Numbered from the stretch's first letter, positions 44,954-54,391 are shown. The stretch is DNA of 64,000 nucleotides from Amycolatopsis sp. FDAARGOS 1241 (GCF_016889705.1 NZ_CP069526.1:8212001-8276000); one strand, 5' to 3'. Program-made: numbers and translations. The notes: generated by a model not told the origin, from the sequence alone.

Positions 44954-46123
44954 TCAGTTCACCGCCGCGGCGAGCTCGGCAGCCTTGTCGGCCGCGTTGT
45001 CCATAGTGTCCACCACGGTCACGAGCGGGTGGTTCGCGTCGGCGAGGATCTGGCGACCCTCCACGACGTTGTTGCCGTCCAGGCGAACGACCAGCGGCTT
45101 GGTGGCCTCGTCGCCCAGGATCTTCAGCGCCTCGACGATGCCGCGGGCGACCTCGTCGCAAGCGGTGATGCCGCCGAAGACGTTCACGAAGACGCTCTTC
45201 ACGTCGGTGTCGTTGAGGATCACGTCGAGGCCCGCGGCCATGACCGCGGCCGACGCGCCACCACCGATGTCGAGGAAGTTGGCGGGCTTCACGCCGCCGT
45301 GCTTCTCACCGGCGTACGCGACGACGTCCAAAGTGGACATCACGAGCCCGGCGCCGTTGCCGATGATGCCGACCTGGCCCTCGAGCTTGACGTAGTTGAG
45401 GTTCTTGGCCTTGGCCTTCGCCTCGAGCGGGTTCTCGGCTTCCTTGTCCACCAGGGCTTCGTGGCCCGGCTGACGGAAGTCTGCGTTCTCGTCCAGGGTG
45501 ACCTTGCCGTCGAGGGCGATGATCTTGTCCTGGGGGTCGCGGACCAGCGGGTTGACCTCGACGAGGGTGGCGTCCTCGGAGACGAAGGTCTCCCAGAGCT
45601 TCACGACCACGTCGGCGGCCTCGTCGACGACCTTCTCCGGGAACTTGCCCGCGGTGAGGATCTCGACGGCCTTCGCCTTGTCGACGCCGGCGATCGCGTC
45701 GACCGGGATCTTCGCCAGTGCGTCGGGGCGCTCGACGGCGAGCTGCTCGATCTCCATGCCGCCCTCGGCCGACGCCATCGCCAGGAAGGTGCGGTTGGAC
45801 CGGTCGAGCAGGAAGGAGAAGTAGTACTCCTCGGCGATGTCCGAGGCTTCGGCCACGAGCACGCGGCGCGTGGTGTGGCCCTTGATGTCGAGGCCGAGGA
45901 TGGCTTCCGCCTTCTCCTTCGCCTCGTCCGGCGTCTGGGCCAGCTTGACGCCGCCCGCCTTGCCGCGACCGCCGACCTTCACCTGCGCCTTGACGACGAC
46001 CTGGGTGCCGATCTGCTCCGCGGCGGCCTTGGCTTCTTCGGGGGTGTTTGCCACCGAGCCCGGCAGAACCGGTACTCCGTGGGCGGCGAAGAGATCCCTC
46101 GCCTGGTACTCGTAGAGGTCCAC
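44954..46123 (-). CDS. sucC: Succinyl-CoA synthetase beta subunit
   Basis: The 389-residue beta subunit has an ATP-grasp domain ([40 protein letters not shown] with metal-binding Asn/Asp) and a C-terminal ligase domain ([28 protein letters not shown]). Start is GTG 46123 ([11 protein letters not shown]), preceded by CAGGAGACTGGAG; the frame continues upstream to 46150 without family sequence. It is the first gene of the sucCD operon. Confidence 0.97.
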   Translation of the reverse strand: MDLYEYQARDLFAAHGVPVLPGSVANTPEEAKAAAEQIGTQVVVKAQVKVGGRGKAGGVKLAQTPDEAKEKAEAILGLDIKGHTTRRVLVAEASDIAEEYYFSFLLDRSNRTFLAMASAEGGMEIEQLAVERPDALAKIPVDAIAGVDKAKAVEILTAGKFPEKVVDEAADVVVKLWETFVSEDATLVEVNPLVRDPQDKIIALDGKVTLDENADFRQPGHEALVDKEAENPLEAKAKAKNLNYVKLEGQVGIIGNGAGLVMSTLDVVAYAGEKHGGVKPANFLDIGGGASAAVMAAGLDVILNDTDVKSVFVNVFGGITACDEVARGIVEALKILGDEATKPLVVRLDGNNVVEGRQILADANHPLVTVVDTMDNAADKAAELAAAVN

Positions 46124-46268
46124 TACTCCAGTCTCCTGACGACACGCCACTGTGGTGGTTCGAACCCGGGTGGTCTGGATTCGAACCGCGCTGTCGGACC
46201 AGTCGAGGTTAGCGACCAGCGTGAACGCGCGGGCCGCCGCACCTGGTGAAGTCGGTCACCGTATGCGG

Positions 46269-49127
46269 TCAAGCGGTGTGAGAACGCACACCGGCGGGCG
46301 TTTTCGCGCCCGCTGCGGCGGTCGCGCCCGCTGTTGCCGTTGCGACAACAGCGGCGAGACCGAGCCAGGAGCCGAGCGCCGGGCTCCGGCCCGGGAGGTC
46401 CACGAAGAACAGTTGCGAGACGTGGAGCGCGAGCAGGAGCGCGGCCCCGGCGAGCGCGGCCGCCGCCGCACCCGGGCGGGAGCGGACGCTCAAGGCCAGC
46501 GCACCCAGCACCACGAGCACGGCGGTGAGCAGGCCCCACGACGGAGTGTCGAAATCGGACCAGAGCCCGGGCGTCGCGTAGTCCGGTGCGGAGAACACGG
46601 GCGTGCCGAAGGCCGCGATGGCGAGGACCGCCGCGGCGGCGACGGGAAGCAGCACGCGGGCGCGCGGGCCTTCGGTGCCTTCGTCGTCACGCTCGACGAC
46701 GCCCGTGACGACCGCCGCGAGCCCCGTCAGCCCCGCGAGCCCGAGCGCGATCGCGGTGAACACAGCGCCGGCGCCGAGGCGGTAGGTGATCGCGCCGCCG
46801 AGTCCGCCGCCCAGGCCCGTCGCCGCCGAGGCGGTGAGGGCGGTGCTGAGCACAGCCGTGCCCGCGAGCACGACACCGGCCCACAGCACGGCGACGAGGC
46901 CACGCGCGGCCTTGTACTTGAACAGGAACGGCGCGGGCAGCACGACGAGGATCGCCGCGGCCAGGAGCCACCACCGGGCGGGGCTCTGCGTGGCGAGCCG
47001 GGCGTCCAGCTGGGGTGCGAGCGCCCCGACGGCGGCGGCCACGGCGGTGAGGAGTGCGGCCAGCGCCGTGACGCCCCGCCACAACGTGAGACTGGGGACA
47101 CGCGCTTCGCCCGCGAGGTCCGTGCGTTCCGCGCGCGCCTGTTGCGGCGTCGTCCGCGGCGCGAGGAAGAGCACTATGAGCATCGCCACGACGGCCATCA
47201 CCGGGCCGAACGCGAGGTGCAGCCCGCTGATGGCCAGCCCGCCGACCAACGGCGGCAGGGCGAGCGCGAACGTCGCCGCGGCCACGCCGCCGAGCGTCCC
47301 GCGCACGACGCCGTCGGCCGCCGCAGCACACCCGAGAACCACGGCGAGCAGCAACGCCCCCGTCGCGATGACGTACCCCGCGAGCGCCACACCCGGTCCT
47401 TCGAACGCCGAGTAGGCCGGCAGATAGGGATTGTCCGAGACGACGGGCGCCATCAGCAGGCCGACCGCGCTCACCACCGCGAGCAACGGCACGACCAACC
47501 GCCACCGCCGGTGGCCGCCGTCGTCACCGGCCACCTCGTTGACCTCACGCACCACCCGCGCGGCGACCACCCCGGCGACGATCGTGACGACGTGCCCGAC
47601 CACCAGCAACCAGAACCCGGCGCCGACGGCGCTGCGGTCCAGCAGCCGGTCCGGCAGGAAGAGCTCGGGCCGGATGGTCTTGGAGGCCTGCGCGAAGAAC
47701 TGGAAGTCGAGCAGCAGCCGCCCCGGCGCCAGCGCCGCCAGGCCGACGGTCAGGCCGGCGGCCAGCCCGTGGCGCCCGCTGTACGCCGCCGCGTTCGCGA
47801 CGCCGGCGGGCACCAGCGCGAGCAGCGCGAGCAGTGGCCAGGACAGATAACCGGGCCCCGCGTCGGGCGACACGGGCAGGATCGCGCCGCCGGTGAGCGC
47901 GACCGCCCCGACGGCGAGGAGGCCCGCGGCGGCCTTGAGCCGAGGAGACGGAGCGCGGTCGATGAGATCGGCGAAGCCACCCCCGAAACCGACCCCCTCC
48001 TCCCGCCCACCGCGCCCAGACCGCGGCCTGACCCGAGTCGGCGCCGGGCGGGAATCGATCCGAGCCGGCGCGGCAGCGTTCCCAGGTTCGGCGTTGCGGC
48101 CGTTTCGCACACCGGCGCCGAGATGGCCACCCGGGCCGCCGCCGGCTGCGCCCTGTTGCTCGTCCCCGCCGGCGGCGCCACGGCGCCGCGCGCCAGTGGC
48201 CGCCTCGCCGCCGCGCGTGTCGAGACCGGAGTCGACGGCGTCAGCACCCGCACGTCCACGGCCACCGGCGAAGTCGGCCGCGGCACTGCCGGCGTCCGCC
48301 GCACTCGCGTTCGCCACATTCGGCTGCCCACCGCGGCCGCCAGTGCCGCGTTCACCGGCGCTCGGTGCACCCGGCGGCGATTCGACACCAACTGCCTCCA
48401 GGCCGGAATCAGCATCGTCAGCACCCGCACGTCCGCGGCCACTGGTGAGGTCGCCCGCGGCACTGCCGACACCGGGCCTACCAGCGGTTGCCGCATTCGG
48501 CAGGCCACTACCCGCAGCGCCGCGACCGCCGGCACCCAACGCACCGGACCTCGATGCACCCAGAGACGATTCGCCACCACCGGCGCCCAGACCGGAGCCG
48601 GCGGCATCAGCACCCGCGCGTCCACGGCCACCAGCGATGTCGCCGGCACTGCCGGTATCCAGCTCACCCGCGTTTGCCGCATCCAGCTGGCCACTACCCG
48701 CAGCGCCGCGGTCGTCGGCGCCCCGTGCGCCGGCGCTTGCGGCGCCGGGGCGCCGCTCGGCGCTGTTAGCGAGGCCGGAGTCGGGGGTGTCGGTGCGGGG
48801 GCCATCGGTCGTTGCGCCGTGGTTGGTGGGGTGGTCGCGGTGGGGAGCGTGGGCGGGTTCGGCGTCGCGCGGGGGTTGCGTGCCGCGGCGGGAGGTGGGT
48901 GCAGAGGGCTCTGCGGTGGCGTCGCTGGGGCGGGAGGAGACGCCGCCGGGTGAGGGGTCGCGCGCCGTGCGGCGGGTGGCGGCGCGGCGGGCGCGGTCGC
49001 GGGCGGCCGCCTTGCGTTCGGCGAGGCTGGGGCGACGGGGGGTGGACCGGGGTGCGCCGTCATCCGGATCGGAACCGGAACGGGCCGGGGACGAGTCCCC
49101 GTCGCGGGGTCCTTCGGACGAAGTCAT
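46269..49127 (-). CDS. Large polytopic membrane protein with repetitive cytosolic N terminus
   Basis: This 952-residue protein is not assigned to a family. The N-terminal 390 residues are disordered, Arg-rich, then Gly/Ala-rich. Within residues 135-315 a unit of about 60 residues is repeated three times, marked by GRGRAGAD at 167-174, 230-237 and 289-296. The remaining 560 residues hold about 14 hydrophobic helices (for example LKAAAGLLAVGAVALTGGAI, AFGPVMAVVAMLIVLFLAP). Similar proteins in actinobacteria are annotated simply as membrane proteins. The length and open frame are well supported by third-position GC. Position downstream of a long regulatory region and upstream of sucCD gives no functional clue. 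Confidence 0.8.
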   Translation of the reverse strand: MTSSEGPRDGDSSPARSGSDPDDGAPRSTPRRPSLAERKAAARDRARRAATRRTARDPSPGGVSSRPSDATAEPSAPTSRRGTQPPRDAEPAHAPHRDHPTNHGATTDGPRTDTPDSGLANSAERRPGAASAGARGADDRGAAGSGQLDAANAGELDTGSAGDIAGGRGRAGADAAGSGLGAGGGESSLGASRSGALGAGGRGAAGSGLPNAATAGRPGVGSAAGDLTSGRGRAGADDADSGLEAVGVESPPGAPSAGERGTGGRGGQPNVANASAADAGSAAADFAGGRGRAGADAVDSGLDTRGGEAATGARRRGAAGGDEQQGAAGGGPGGHLGAGVRNGRNAEPGNAAAPARIDSRPAPTRVRPRSGRGGREEGVGFGGGFADLIDRAPSPRLKAAAGLLAVGAVALTGGAILPVSPDAGPGYLSWPLLALLALVPAGVANAAAYSGRHGLAAGLTVGLAALAPGRLLLDFQFFAQASKTIRPELFLPDRLLDRSAVGAGFWLLVVGHVVTIVAGVVAARVVREVNEVAGDDGGHRRWRLVVPLLAVVSAVGLLMAPVVSDNPYLPAYSAFEGPGVALAGYVIATGALLLAVVLGCAAAADGVVRGTLGGVAAATFALALPPLVGGLAISGLHLAFGPVMAVVAMLIVLFLAPRTTPQQARAERTDLAGEARVPSLTLWRGVTALAALLTAVAAAVGALAPQLDARLATQSPARWWLLAAAILVVLPAPFLFKYKAARGLVAVLWAGVVLAGTAVLSTALTASAATGLGGGLGGAITYRLGAGAVFTAIALGLAGLTGLAAVVTGVVERDDEGTEGPRARVLLPVAAAAVLAIAAFGTPVFSAPDYATPGLWSDFDTPSWGLLTAVLVVLGALALSVRSRPGAAAAALAGAALLLALHVSQLFFVDLPGRSPALGSWLGLAAVVATATAGATAAAGAKTPAGVRSHTA
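48183..48727 (-). repeat. Three-copy coding repeat, about 180 bp unit
   Basis: Degenerate tandem units of 59-63 codons inside the membrane protein gene share the order GAAGSG, NA(A/G)TAG, GRGRAGAD, SGL, GERG. Copy number could vary between strains. Confidence 0.7.
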
Positions 49128-49680
49128 CGGGGCGACGCTAGCAAGCCGGGCGCGAGTGGGGGGCGCAGTGGGGCGAGGGGCGCCAGTGAAGGGCCACCAA
49201 GGCGCTATACCCGCGGAGAGGACTGCGGTGGTGGCGCCGGGTGAACGCGGCTGACCTGGGAATCAGCCGATGGGGTCGTAATCGGACAGGCACCGGAGAC
49301 AACGAGTGACCCGGGCCACACGGTAGAGGGCTGAATGCCCTTCAACAGCGAGCCGCAAACGTTTATTTCACCGGTTGCGTCGTTCGACCGCCTCCAGGAG
49401 GGCCGTTCGGAGGCCCGATCGGCCGAAAGTCGTGTAACAGAGATCACACTGATCGGAGTAGTTCCAGCTTAACTTTGGGTAATCCACACAGCTAGCCGCG
49501 TGACGGCAAGCCCACGTTCGGCCGAAACGGCGGGGACGCCTTGCCGAGAACAGTGCCCCTTCGTTACTGTCCCCCGGTCCCCATTACAGTCAGGTCACAA
49601 AGCAGGACGCCGAGCGAACCGCCCCCGAGGTCGCTCACGGGATCCCCCGCCCGAGTCCGCGAAGACCCGGCTCCCCGACG
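49128..49680. other. Divergent regulatory region, no gene seen
   Basis: About 550 bases separate the divergent membrane protein and M23 peptidase genes. A CRP-like site is at 49433-49448. I looked for a c-di-AMP (ydaO) riboswitch, common before such peptidases, and did not recognise its conserved core. No coding signal was found. Confidence 0.5.
49433..49448. promoter_or_regulatory. CRP/GlxR-like binding site upstream of M23 peptidase
   Basis: TGTAACAGAGATCACA differs from the actinobacterial CRP consensus TGTGA-N6-TCACA by one base in the fixed positions. It lies 233 bases before the peptidase start, so a long leader or an additional promoter would be needed. Confidence 0.4.
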
Positions 49681-50511
49681 ATGGAAGGCCCTGTCTTGGC
49701 TTCACACCGCTCCCCCGGCGGCCAAGCCCCTTCCCCGGCGCTGAAGGACGCACTGGACGGTGCGGTCATCCGCGTGCGGGGACAGCACCGCATCGCCCCG
49801 CCCTCCTCCGCCCTGCGTGGGCGGGTCGTGGTCGCGGCCGTCGCGGCCGGCGCGTTCGCCGCTGCCGCCGCGGGCCAGACCCTGAAGACCGTGACGGCCG
49901 ACTCGGACGCCGCCGTAACCCCGCTCGCCAACGCGCAGGACGCGAGCGCCTCGTTCACCCTCGGCAGCGCGGGATCAGGGGGAGCCCCCGAGCTGCTGCC
50001 CGCCGGCCACACGTCGGATGCCTCCGCCGAAGCGGCCCGCATGGCCGACAGCCAGAAGGTCACCGAAGCCCGCGAGAAGGCCGAAGCCGACGCCGCCCGC
50101 AAGGCCGCCGAAGAAGCCGCCCGCCCGAAGACGTGCCTGCCGGCCCACGGCACGTTCACCTCCGGCTTCGGCGCCCGCTGGGGCAGCAGCCACCTCGGCA
50201 TCGACATCGCGAACTCGATCGGCACCCCGATCTACGCAGCCTCCGACGGCACCGTCATCCAGGCCGGCCCCGCCAGCGGTTTCGGCCTCTGGGTCCGCAT
50301 CCAGCTCGACGACGGCACCATCCAGGTCTACGGCCACATGAACAGCTTCTCCGTCCACGAAGGCCAGAAGGTCAAGTGCGGCGAGCAGATCGCCGAGATC
50401 GGCAACCGCGGCGAGAGCACCGGCCCGCACCTGCACTTCGAGGTCTGGCAGAACGGCACGAAGAAGATCGACCCGCGCCCGTGGCTCGCCGCCCGCGGCA
50501 TCGTCGTCTGA
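49681..50511 (+). CDS. Secreted M23 family metallopeptidase
   Basis: This is a peptidoglycan endopeptidase of the lysostaphin type. A basic N terminus and hydrophobic segment (about residues 48-65) act as signal anchor. A charged Ala/Glu/Lys coiled-coil-like stretch covers 115-148. The catalytic domain follows, with zinc ligands in HLGID (His171, Asp175) and HLHFEVW (His252), plus the catalytic His of HMNSF/HLH. GARWGSSHLGIDIANSIGTP and GRGESTGPHLHFEV-type spacing is standard (here GNRGESTGPHLHFE). The ATG at 49681 lacks a good ribosome site; TTG 49696 after GGAAGG is possible. Confidence 0.92.
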   Translation: MEGPVLASHRSPGGQAPSPALKDALDGAVIRVRGQHRIAPPSSALRGRVVVAAVAAGAFAAAAAGQTLKTVTADSDAAVTPLANAQDASASFTLGSAGSGGAPELLPAGHTSDASAEAARMADSQKVTEAREKAEADAARKAAEEAARPKTCLPAHGTFTSGFGARWGSSHLGIDIANSIGTPIYAASDGTVIQAGPASGFGLWVRIQLDDGTIQVYGHMNSFSVHEGQKVKCGEQIAEIGNRGESTGPHLHFEVWQNGTKKIDPRPWLAARGIVV

Positions 50512-50846
50512 TCCTCCTTACGCACCAAGCCTTGGGGCCAGCCGGGCCTCCTGGTCAGCCGGCAGCCCCTGACACCTTCATCGCTCAGCCCCTCCTCCGC
50601 CACGGCAGCGCCCCCGTGCCCCGTGGCGGTTCCCATTTCAGGCACTGCCCACATCAAGACAATCTGTCCATTCCAGACGGTGCCCACTCCAGACGGTGCC
50701 CAATACCGACCATGGCCCGGGACAAACAGTGTCCTTTTCGGACCGCCGTACCCGCCAACGCATTCCCCGACGATGCGCAAAACGGATTCCGGCGACGAAC
50801 GTCCACCGCTCACGAGATGACCCGAGTCAGCTTCTGCTCGACCCCC
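50512..50846. other. Intergenic stretch after M23 gene
   Basis: No gene is seen. It contains a pair of 15-bp direct repeats at 50672-50702 and a weak hairpin (GGACA/TGTCC then TTTT, 50720-50738) that may be the M23 terminator. Confidence 0.45.
50672..50702 (+). repeat. Short tandem direct repeat
   Basis: TCCAGACGGTGCCCA occurs at 50672-50686 and again at 50688-50702, one base apart. Confidence 0.7.
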
Positions 50847-51212
50847 TCACCTCTCCCCGTTCGGCAACCGCCGGATGAAGTAGGCGACGGCGACCTGCCA
50901 CACCGTGCACAGCCCCGTCTGATGGCGCCGCACAGGCCACCACCCCAACCGGATCAGCCAGGAGACCCGCGCCCCGAACCCCGGTCCAGCGGCCACGCCG
51001 GCCCCCCACGGTGACCGCGCCACCCACCGGCCCCCACCGCAGGACTGACAACGGCCGTCGTTGCCGAGCGAGTGCTGGTGCAGCAAGGCACGCCACGCCG
51101 CAGCCAATCGCCGGGCTTCCCCTGAGCCCGCGCCCGAACCCGGCTCGCTGAGAATCCTTCGCAGGTACTCCTGGACCCCACCGGCCAGGACTCCGAACAA
51201 CACCGCGTCCAC
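50847..51212 (-). CDS. Small CxxC protein under a LexA box
   Basis: The 121-residue protein starts at GTG 51212 after GGGGAGGACGAG. The first half is helical (GGVQEYLRRILSEP; RRLAAAWRALLHQHSL), followed by a single CQSC pair (about residue 55) resembling half a zinc ribbon. The C-terminal half is basic and aromatic (LGWWPVRRHQTGL, VAYFIRRLPNGER). Pseudonocardiaceae have small proteins with this AWRALLxxH...CxxC arrangement, function unknown. A perfect LexA box lies 56 bases upstream, predicting DNA damage induction. It lies downstream of pcrA on the same strand. Confidence 0.7.
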   Translation of the reverse strand: MDAVLFGVLAGGVQEYLRRILSEPGSGAGSGEARRLAAAWRALLHQHSLGNDGRCQSCGGGRWVARSPWGAGVAAGPGFGARVSWLIRLGWWPVRRHQTGLCTVWQVAVAYFIRRLPNGER

Positions 51213-51267
51213 ACCCTCGTCCTCCCCTTCCGGGGTGCCGGCGCGAGCACCAGCTTACCCCACTTCT

Positions 51268-51283
51268 TCGAACTTGTGTTCGA
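51268..51283 (-). promoter_or_regulatory. LexA (SOS) box of the small CxxC gene
   Basis: TCGAACTTGTGTTCGA matches TCGAACNNNNGTTCGA exactly. It sits between the pcrA stop and the start of the small CxxC gene, 56 bases upstream of the latter. Confidence 0.9.
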
Positions 51284-51317
51284 CAGGAGTGACCTTAGGT
51301 GAGGGGTACGACAAAAA

Positions 51318-53729
51318 TCAGAGCTTCACCATCGGGACGCTCCCGATCAGCATCAGGCGGATCGTCCCGGACGCGCCGAAGTCGATGGTCGCCGTGGCGC
51401 GGGGCCCGACGCCGTCGCAGGTGATAACGGTGCCGAGGCCGTATTTGTCGTGGCTGACGCGGTCGCCGACGTCGAGCTTGAGGGCCACCGTGTCCTTCCA
51501 GCCCTTGCCGAAGGGCGACGTCGAGGAAGTAGAGGACGACGAAGACCGCCGGCCCCACGTCGTCGCCGCGCGCGGGCCCGACGAAGAAGAGCCCGAGGAC
51601 CCGAAGTTCCCGAACCCCGGCGACGACGGCTCCAGCCGCCGCCAGTCGACGAGGTCGCCCGGCAGCTCGTCGAGGAACCGTGACGCCGGGTTCATCTGCG
51701 GCTGGCCCCACGCCGAGCGCACCAGCGCGCGCGAGACGTACAGCCGCTGCCGCGCCCGCGTGATCGCCACATACGCGAGCCGCCGCTCTTCCGCGAGCTC
51801 CGTGGGGTCACCCAGCGCGCGCATGTGCGGGAAGACGCCGTCCTCCCAGCCCGTGCAGAACACGACCGGGTATTCGAGGCCCTTGGCCGTGTGCACCGTC
51901 ATCAGCGTGACCACGCCGGCACCGCCGTCGCCCTCCTCGCCGCCGTCGGGCGAAGGGATCGAGTCGGCGTCGGCGACCAGCGACACGCGCTCCAGGAACG
52001 CGGCCAGCGAGCCCGGCGGGGGCACGCCGTCGTCGAGCACCAGCTCCGCGTTTTCGTCCTGCGCGACCTCGGTGGTGAACTCGGTGAACTCACGCGCGAC
52101 CGTGACGAGTTCCGTCAGGTTCTCGACCCGCGACGCGTCCTGCGGGTCGTCGGACTCCTCCAGCTCCGCTCGGTACCCGGTGCGCTCGAGCACGGCCTCC
52201 AGCAGGTCGTGGACCTCGGCGCCGGACGTCACGAGCTCACCCAGCCCGTCGAGCAGCGCCACGAAGCCCGTGATCGCCTTTACCGAGCGCGGGTTCAGCA
52301 GCGCCACCTTGCCGTCGACGGCGTCGCGCAACGCGGCCGCGAACGAGATCCGCTCGCGCTCCGCGTGGGTCGCCACCACGGCCTCGGCGCGGTCGCCGAT
52401 GCCGCGCTTGGGCACGTTGAGGATGCGGCGCAGCGACACCGTGTCCTCGGGGTTCGACAGCACGCGCAGGTACGCGAGCATGTCGCGGACCTCGCGCCGC
52501 TCGTAGAACCGCACACCGCCCACGACCTTGTACGGCAGGCCGAGGCGGATGAAGATCTCTTCGAACACGCGCGACTGGTTGTTGGTGCGGTAGAAGACGG
52601 CGACGTCGGAGTACTCCGCCTCGCCCTTCTCCGCCAGCGCGTCGATCTCGCCCGCGACGAACGCGGCTTCGTCGTGGTCGTTGTCCGAGACGTAGCCGAC
52701 GATCTTCTCCCCGTCGCCCGAGTCGGTCCACAGCCGTTTGGCGCGCCGGTTGGGGTTGCGCTCGATCACGGCGTTGGCGGCCGACAGGATCGTCTGCGTG
52801 GAGCGGTAGTTCTGCTCCAGCAGGATCGTGTGCGCGTTGGGGAAGTCGCGCTCGAACTCCTCGATGTTGCGGATCGTCGCGCCGCGGAACGCGTAGATCG
52901 ACTGGTCCGCGTCACCCACCACGCACAGCTCGGCCGGCTCGATCCCGGTGTCCGTGGTCTCCGTGCCCGCGAGCACGCGCACCAGCGTGTACTGCGCGTG
53001 GTTCGTGTCCTGGTACTCGTCGACCAGGACGTGGCGGAACCGGCGGCGGTAGTACTCCGCGACGTCCGGGAACGCCTGCAGCAACGACACCGTGCGCATA
53101 ATCAGGTCGTCGAAGTCGAACGCGTTGGCCGCTTCGAGCCGCCGCTGGTACTCGGCGTAGACCTCGGCGACGCGGCGCTCCAGGTCGTTCGCCGCGTTCG
53201 CCTTGGCGGCGTCCGGGTCGACGAGCTCGTTCTTGAGGTTCGAGATGTGCACCGCGAGCGTGCGCGCGGCGTACTTCTTCGGGTCGATGTCGAGGTCGCG
53301 CGCGACGAGCGTGATGAGCCGCTTCGTGTCGTCGGAGTCGTAGATGGAGAAGCTCGACGACATGTCGAGCGTCTTGGCTTCGCGGCGCAGGATCCGCACG
53401 CACATCGAGTGGAACGTGGACACCCACATCGCGTTGGCACGCCGGCCGACGAGCGACGAGACGCGCTCGCGCATCTCCGCCGCGGCCTTGTTGGTGAACG
53501 TGATCGCCATGATCTCGCCGGGGTGCACGCGCCGCTCCGCGAGCAGGTACGCGATGCGACGCGTGAGCACGCGGGTCTTGCCCGACCCGGCACCGGCGAC
53601 GACGAGCAGCGGCCCACCGGCGTGCGTGACCGCTTCACGCTGCGCCGGGTTGAGGTCCTCGAGCAGCTCGGCGGCCGCCTTCCGGGCAGGCGCGGGCTTT
53701 TCTGCGGGGAGATCGAAGAGGGTGTCCAT
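51318..53729 (-). CDS. pcrA: ATP-dependent DNA helicase PcrA/UvrD
   Basis: The superfamily 1A 3'-5' helicase acts in nucleotide excision repair and in removing RecA and stalled complexes. The 803-residue protein contains AGAGSGKTRVL (Walker A, about residues 45-55), TFTNKAAAEMRER (Ia), VDEYQDTNHAQY (II), GDADQSIYAFRGA (III), LEQNYRS (IV), MTVHTAKGLEYP (V) and YVAITRARQRLY (VI). The Ser/Gly-rich linker leads to a C-terminal Tudor-like RNA polymerase-binding domain (VGDRVSHDKYGLGTVI), as in PcrA. No LexA box was seen at its own promoter. Confidence 0.97.
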   Translation of the reverse strand: MDTLFDLPAEKPAPARKAAAELLEDLNPAQREAVTHAGGPLLVVAGAGSGKTRVLTRRIAYLLAERRVHPGEIMAITFTNKAAAEMRERVSSLVGRRANAMWVSTFHSMCVRILRREAKTLDMSSSFSIYDSDDTKRLITLVARDLDIDPKKYAARTLAVHISNLKNELVDPDAAKANAANDLERRVAEVYAEYQRRLEAANAFDFDDLIMRTVSLLQAFPDVAEYYRRRFRHVLVDEYQDTNHAQYTLVRVLAGTETTDTGIEPAELCVVGDADQSIYAFRGATIRNIEEFERDFPNAHTILLEQNYRSTQTILSAANAVIERNPNRRAKRLWTDSGDGEKIVGYVSDNDHDEAAFVAGEIDALAEKGEAEYSDVAVFYRTNNQSRVFEEIFIRLGLPYKVVGGVRFYERREVRDMLAYLRVLSNPEDTVSLRRILNVPKRGIGDRAEAVVATHAERERISFAAALRDAVDGKVALLNPRSVKAITGFVALLDGLGELVTSGAEVHDLLEAVLERTGYRAELEESDDPQDASRVENLTELVTVAREFTEFTTEVAQDENAELVLDDGVPPPGSLAAFLERVSLVADADSIPSPDGGEEGDGGAGVVTLMTVHTAKGLEYPVVFCTGWEDGVFPHMRALGDPTELAEERRLAYVAITRARQRLYVSRALVRSAWGQPQMNPASRFLDELPGDLVDWRRLEPSSPGFGNFGSSGSSSSGPRAATTWGRRSSSSSTSSTSPFGKGWKDTVALKLDVGDRVSHDKYGLGTVITCDGVGPRATATIDFGASGTIRLMLIGSVPMVKL

Positions 53730-53889
53730 CGCCTGTCCACGCTACCCCTGGGGTACGACAGGGACCGAACAGGCAGAGCGTGTCCGACGGTGAACTCGAC
53801 AGCGCGTACGCATGCGCTCCCGGACGTACGCCGCGTTGTCGCTTCGCACCCGACGCGCACGGGCTTTCCGGCGCGGAGCATCGAACGGT

Positions 53890-54324
53890 ATGGACGACAA
53901 GATCCCCGCCCGGTTGAGGGCATCCGACAGCGATCGCGAACGCGTGGCCGCGATCATCCAGTCCGCCGGCTCCGAAGGCCGGCTCACGCTCGAGGAGGTC
54001 GAAGACCGGCTGAGCACGGTCTACGCGACCCGCTACGTCGACGAGCTCGGCGAGCTCACCACCGACCTGCCGCGGCCCGGGCCCGAACGCCGTCCCGGCG
54101 CCGGCTGGCCGCTCACCCGCGCCGCGCTGCGTGAGCACCCCGCGCTGCGGGTGCACCTCGCCGCGGTGGTCGCGGTGGCCGTGCTGCTGATCGTGCGGTG
54201 GGCGGTGCTGGGCGCCGGATTCTTCTGGCCGGTGATGCCGGTGTTCTGGCTGTTCGTGACGCTCGTTGTCCACGCGCGCGTGCGGAGTTTCCGACGGGGC
54301 CCGCAAACTCCTGTGCCATACTGA
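53890..54324 (+). CDS. DUF1707 SHOCT-like membrane protein
   Basis: This 144-residue protein starts at ATG 53890. The N-terminal DUF1707 domain reads LRASDSDRERVAAIIQSAGS followed by GRLTLEEVEDRLSTVYATRY, a short helical module common in actinobacterial envelope-related proteins. A linker with GPERRPGAGW follows, then two hydrophobic helices (LAAVVAVAVLLIVRWAVL; FFWPVMPVFWLFVTLVV). Function is unknown. It ends four bases before the aromatic leader ORF, and its last codons overlap that ORF's putative promoter. Confidence 0.88.
   Translation: MDDKIPARLRASDSDRERVAAIIQSAGSEGRLTLEEVEDRLSTVYATRYVDELGELTTDLPRPGPERRPGAGWPLTRAALREHPALRVHLAAVVAVAVLLIVRWAVLGAGFFWPVMPVFWLFVTLVVHARVRSFRRGPQTPVPY
54317..54322 (+). 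promoter_or_regulatory. Extended -10 promoter of the chorismate mutase attenuator
   Basis: CATACT is preceded by TG one base upstream (TGCCATACT, 54314-54322), an extended -10 form. It ends six bases before the GTG of the leader ORF, predicting a leaderless leader transcript. Confidence 0.5.
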
Positions 54325-54328
54325 CCTC

Positions 54329-54391
54329 GTGCGGCACAGCAGCGAGCGATTTTTCTACGGGACCCGGACTCCGGCTCCCGTGATCGCGTAG
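54329..54391 (+). CDS. Leader peptide with Phe-Phe-Tyr upstream of chorismate mutase
   Basis: GTG 54329 opens a 20-codon ORF, MRHSSERFFYGTRTPAPVIA, ending in TAG at 54389-54391. Codons 8-10 are TTT, TTC and TAC, an aromatic run suited to sensing charged tRNA-Phe and tRNA-Tyr. The first hairpin of the attenuator starts inside the Tyr codon. There is no Shine-Dalgarno sequence, but an extended -10 hexamer six bases upstream would make the transcript leaderless. TTT is rare in this GC-rich genome. Confidence 0.65.
   Translation: MRHSSERFFYGTRTPAPVIA

Noticed and set aside
49450..49680. ydaO-type c-di-AMP riboswitch before the M23 peptidase
   Set aside because: Expected from gene context, but I could not recognise the conserved core motifs; a covariance-model search would be decisive.
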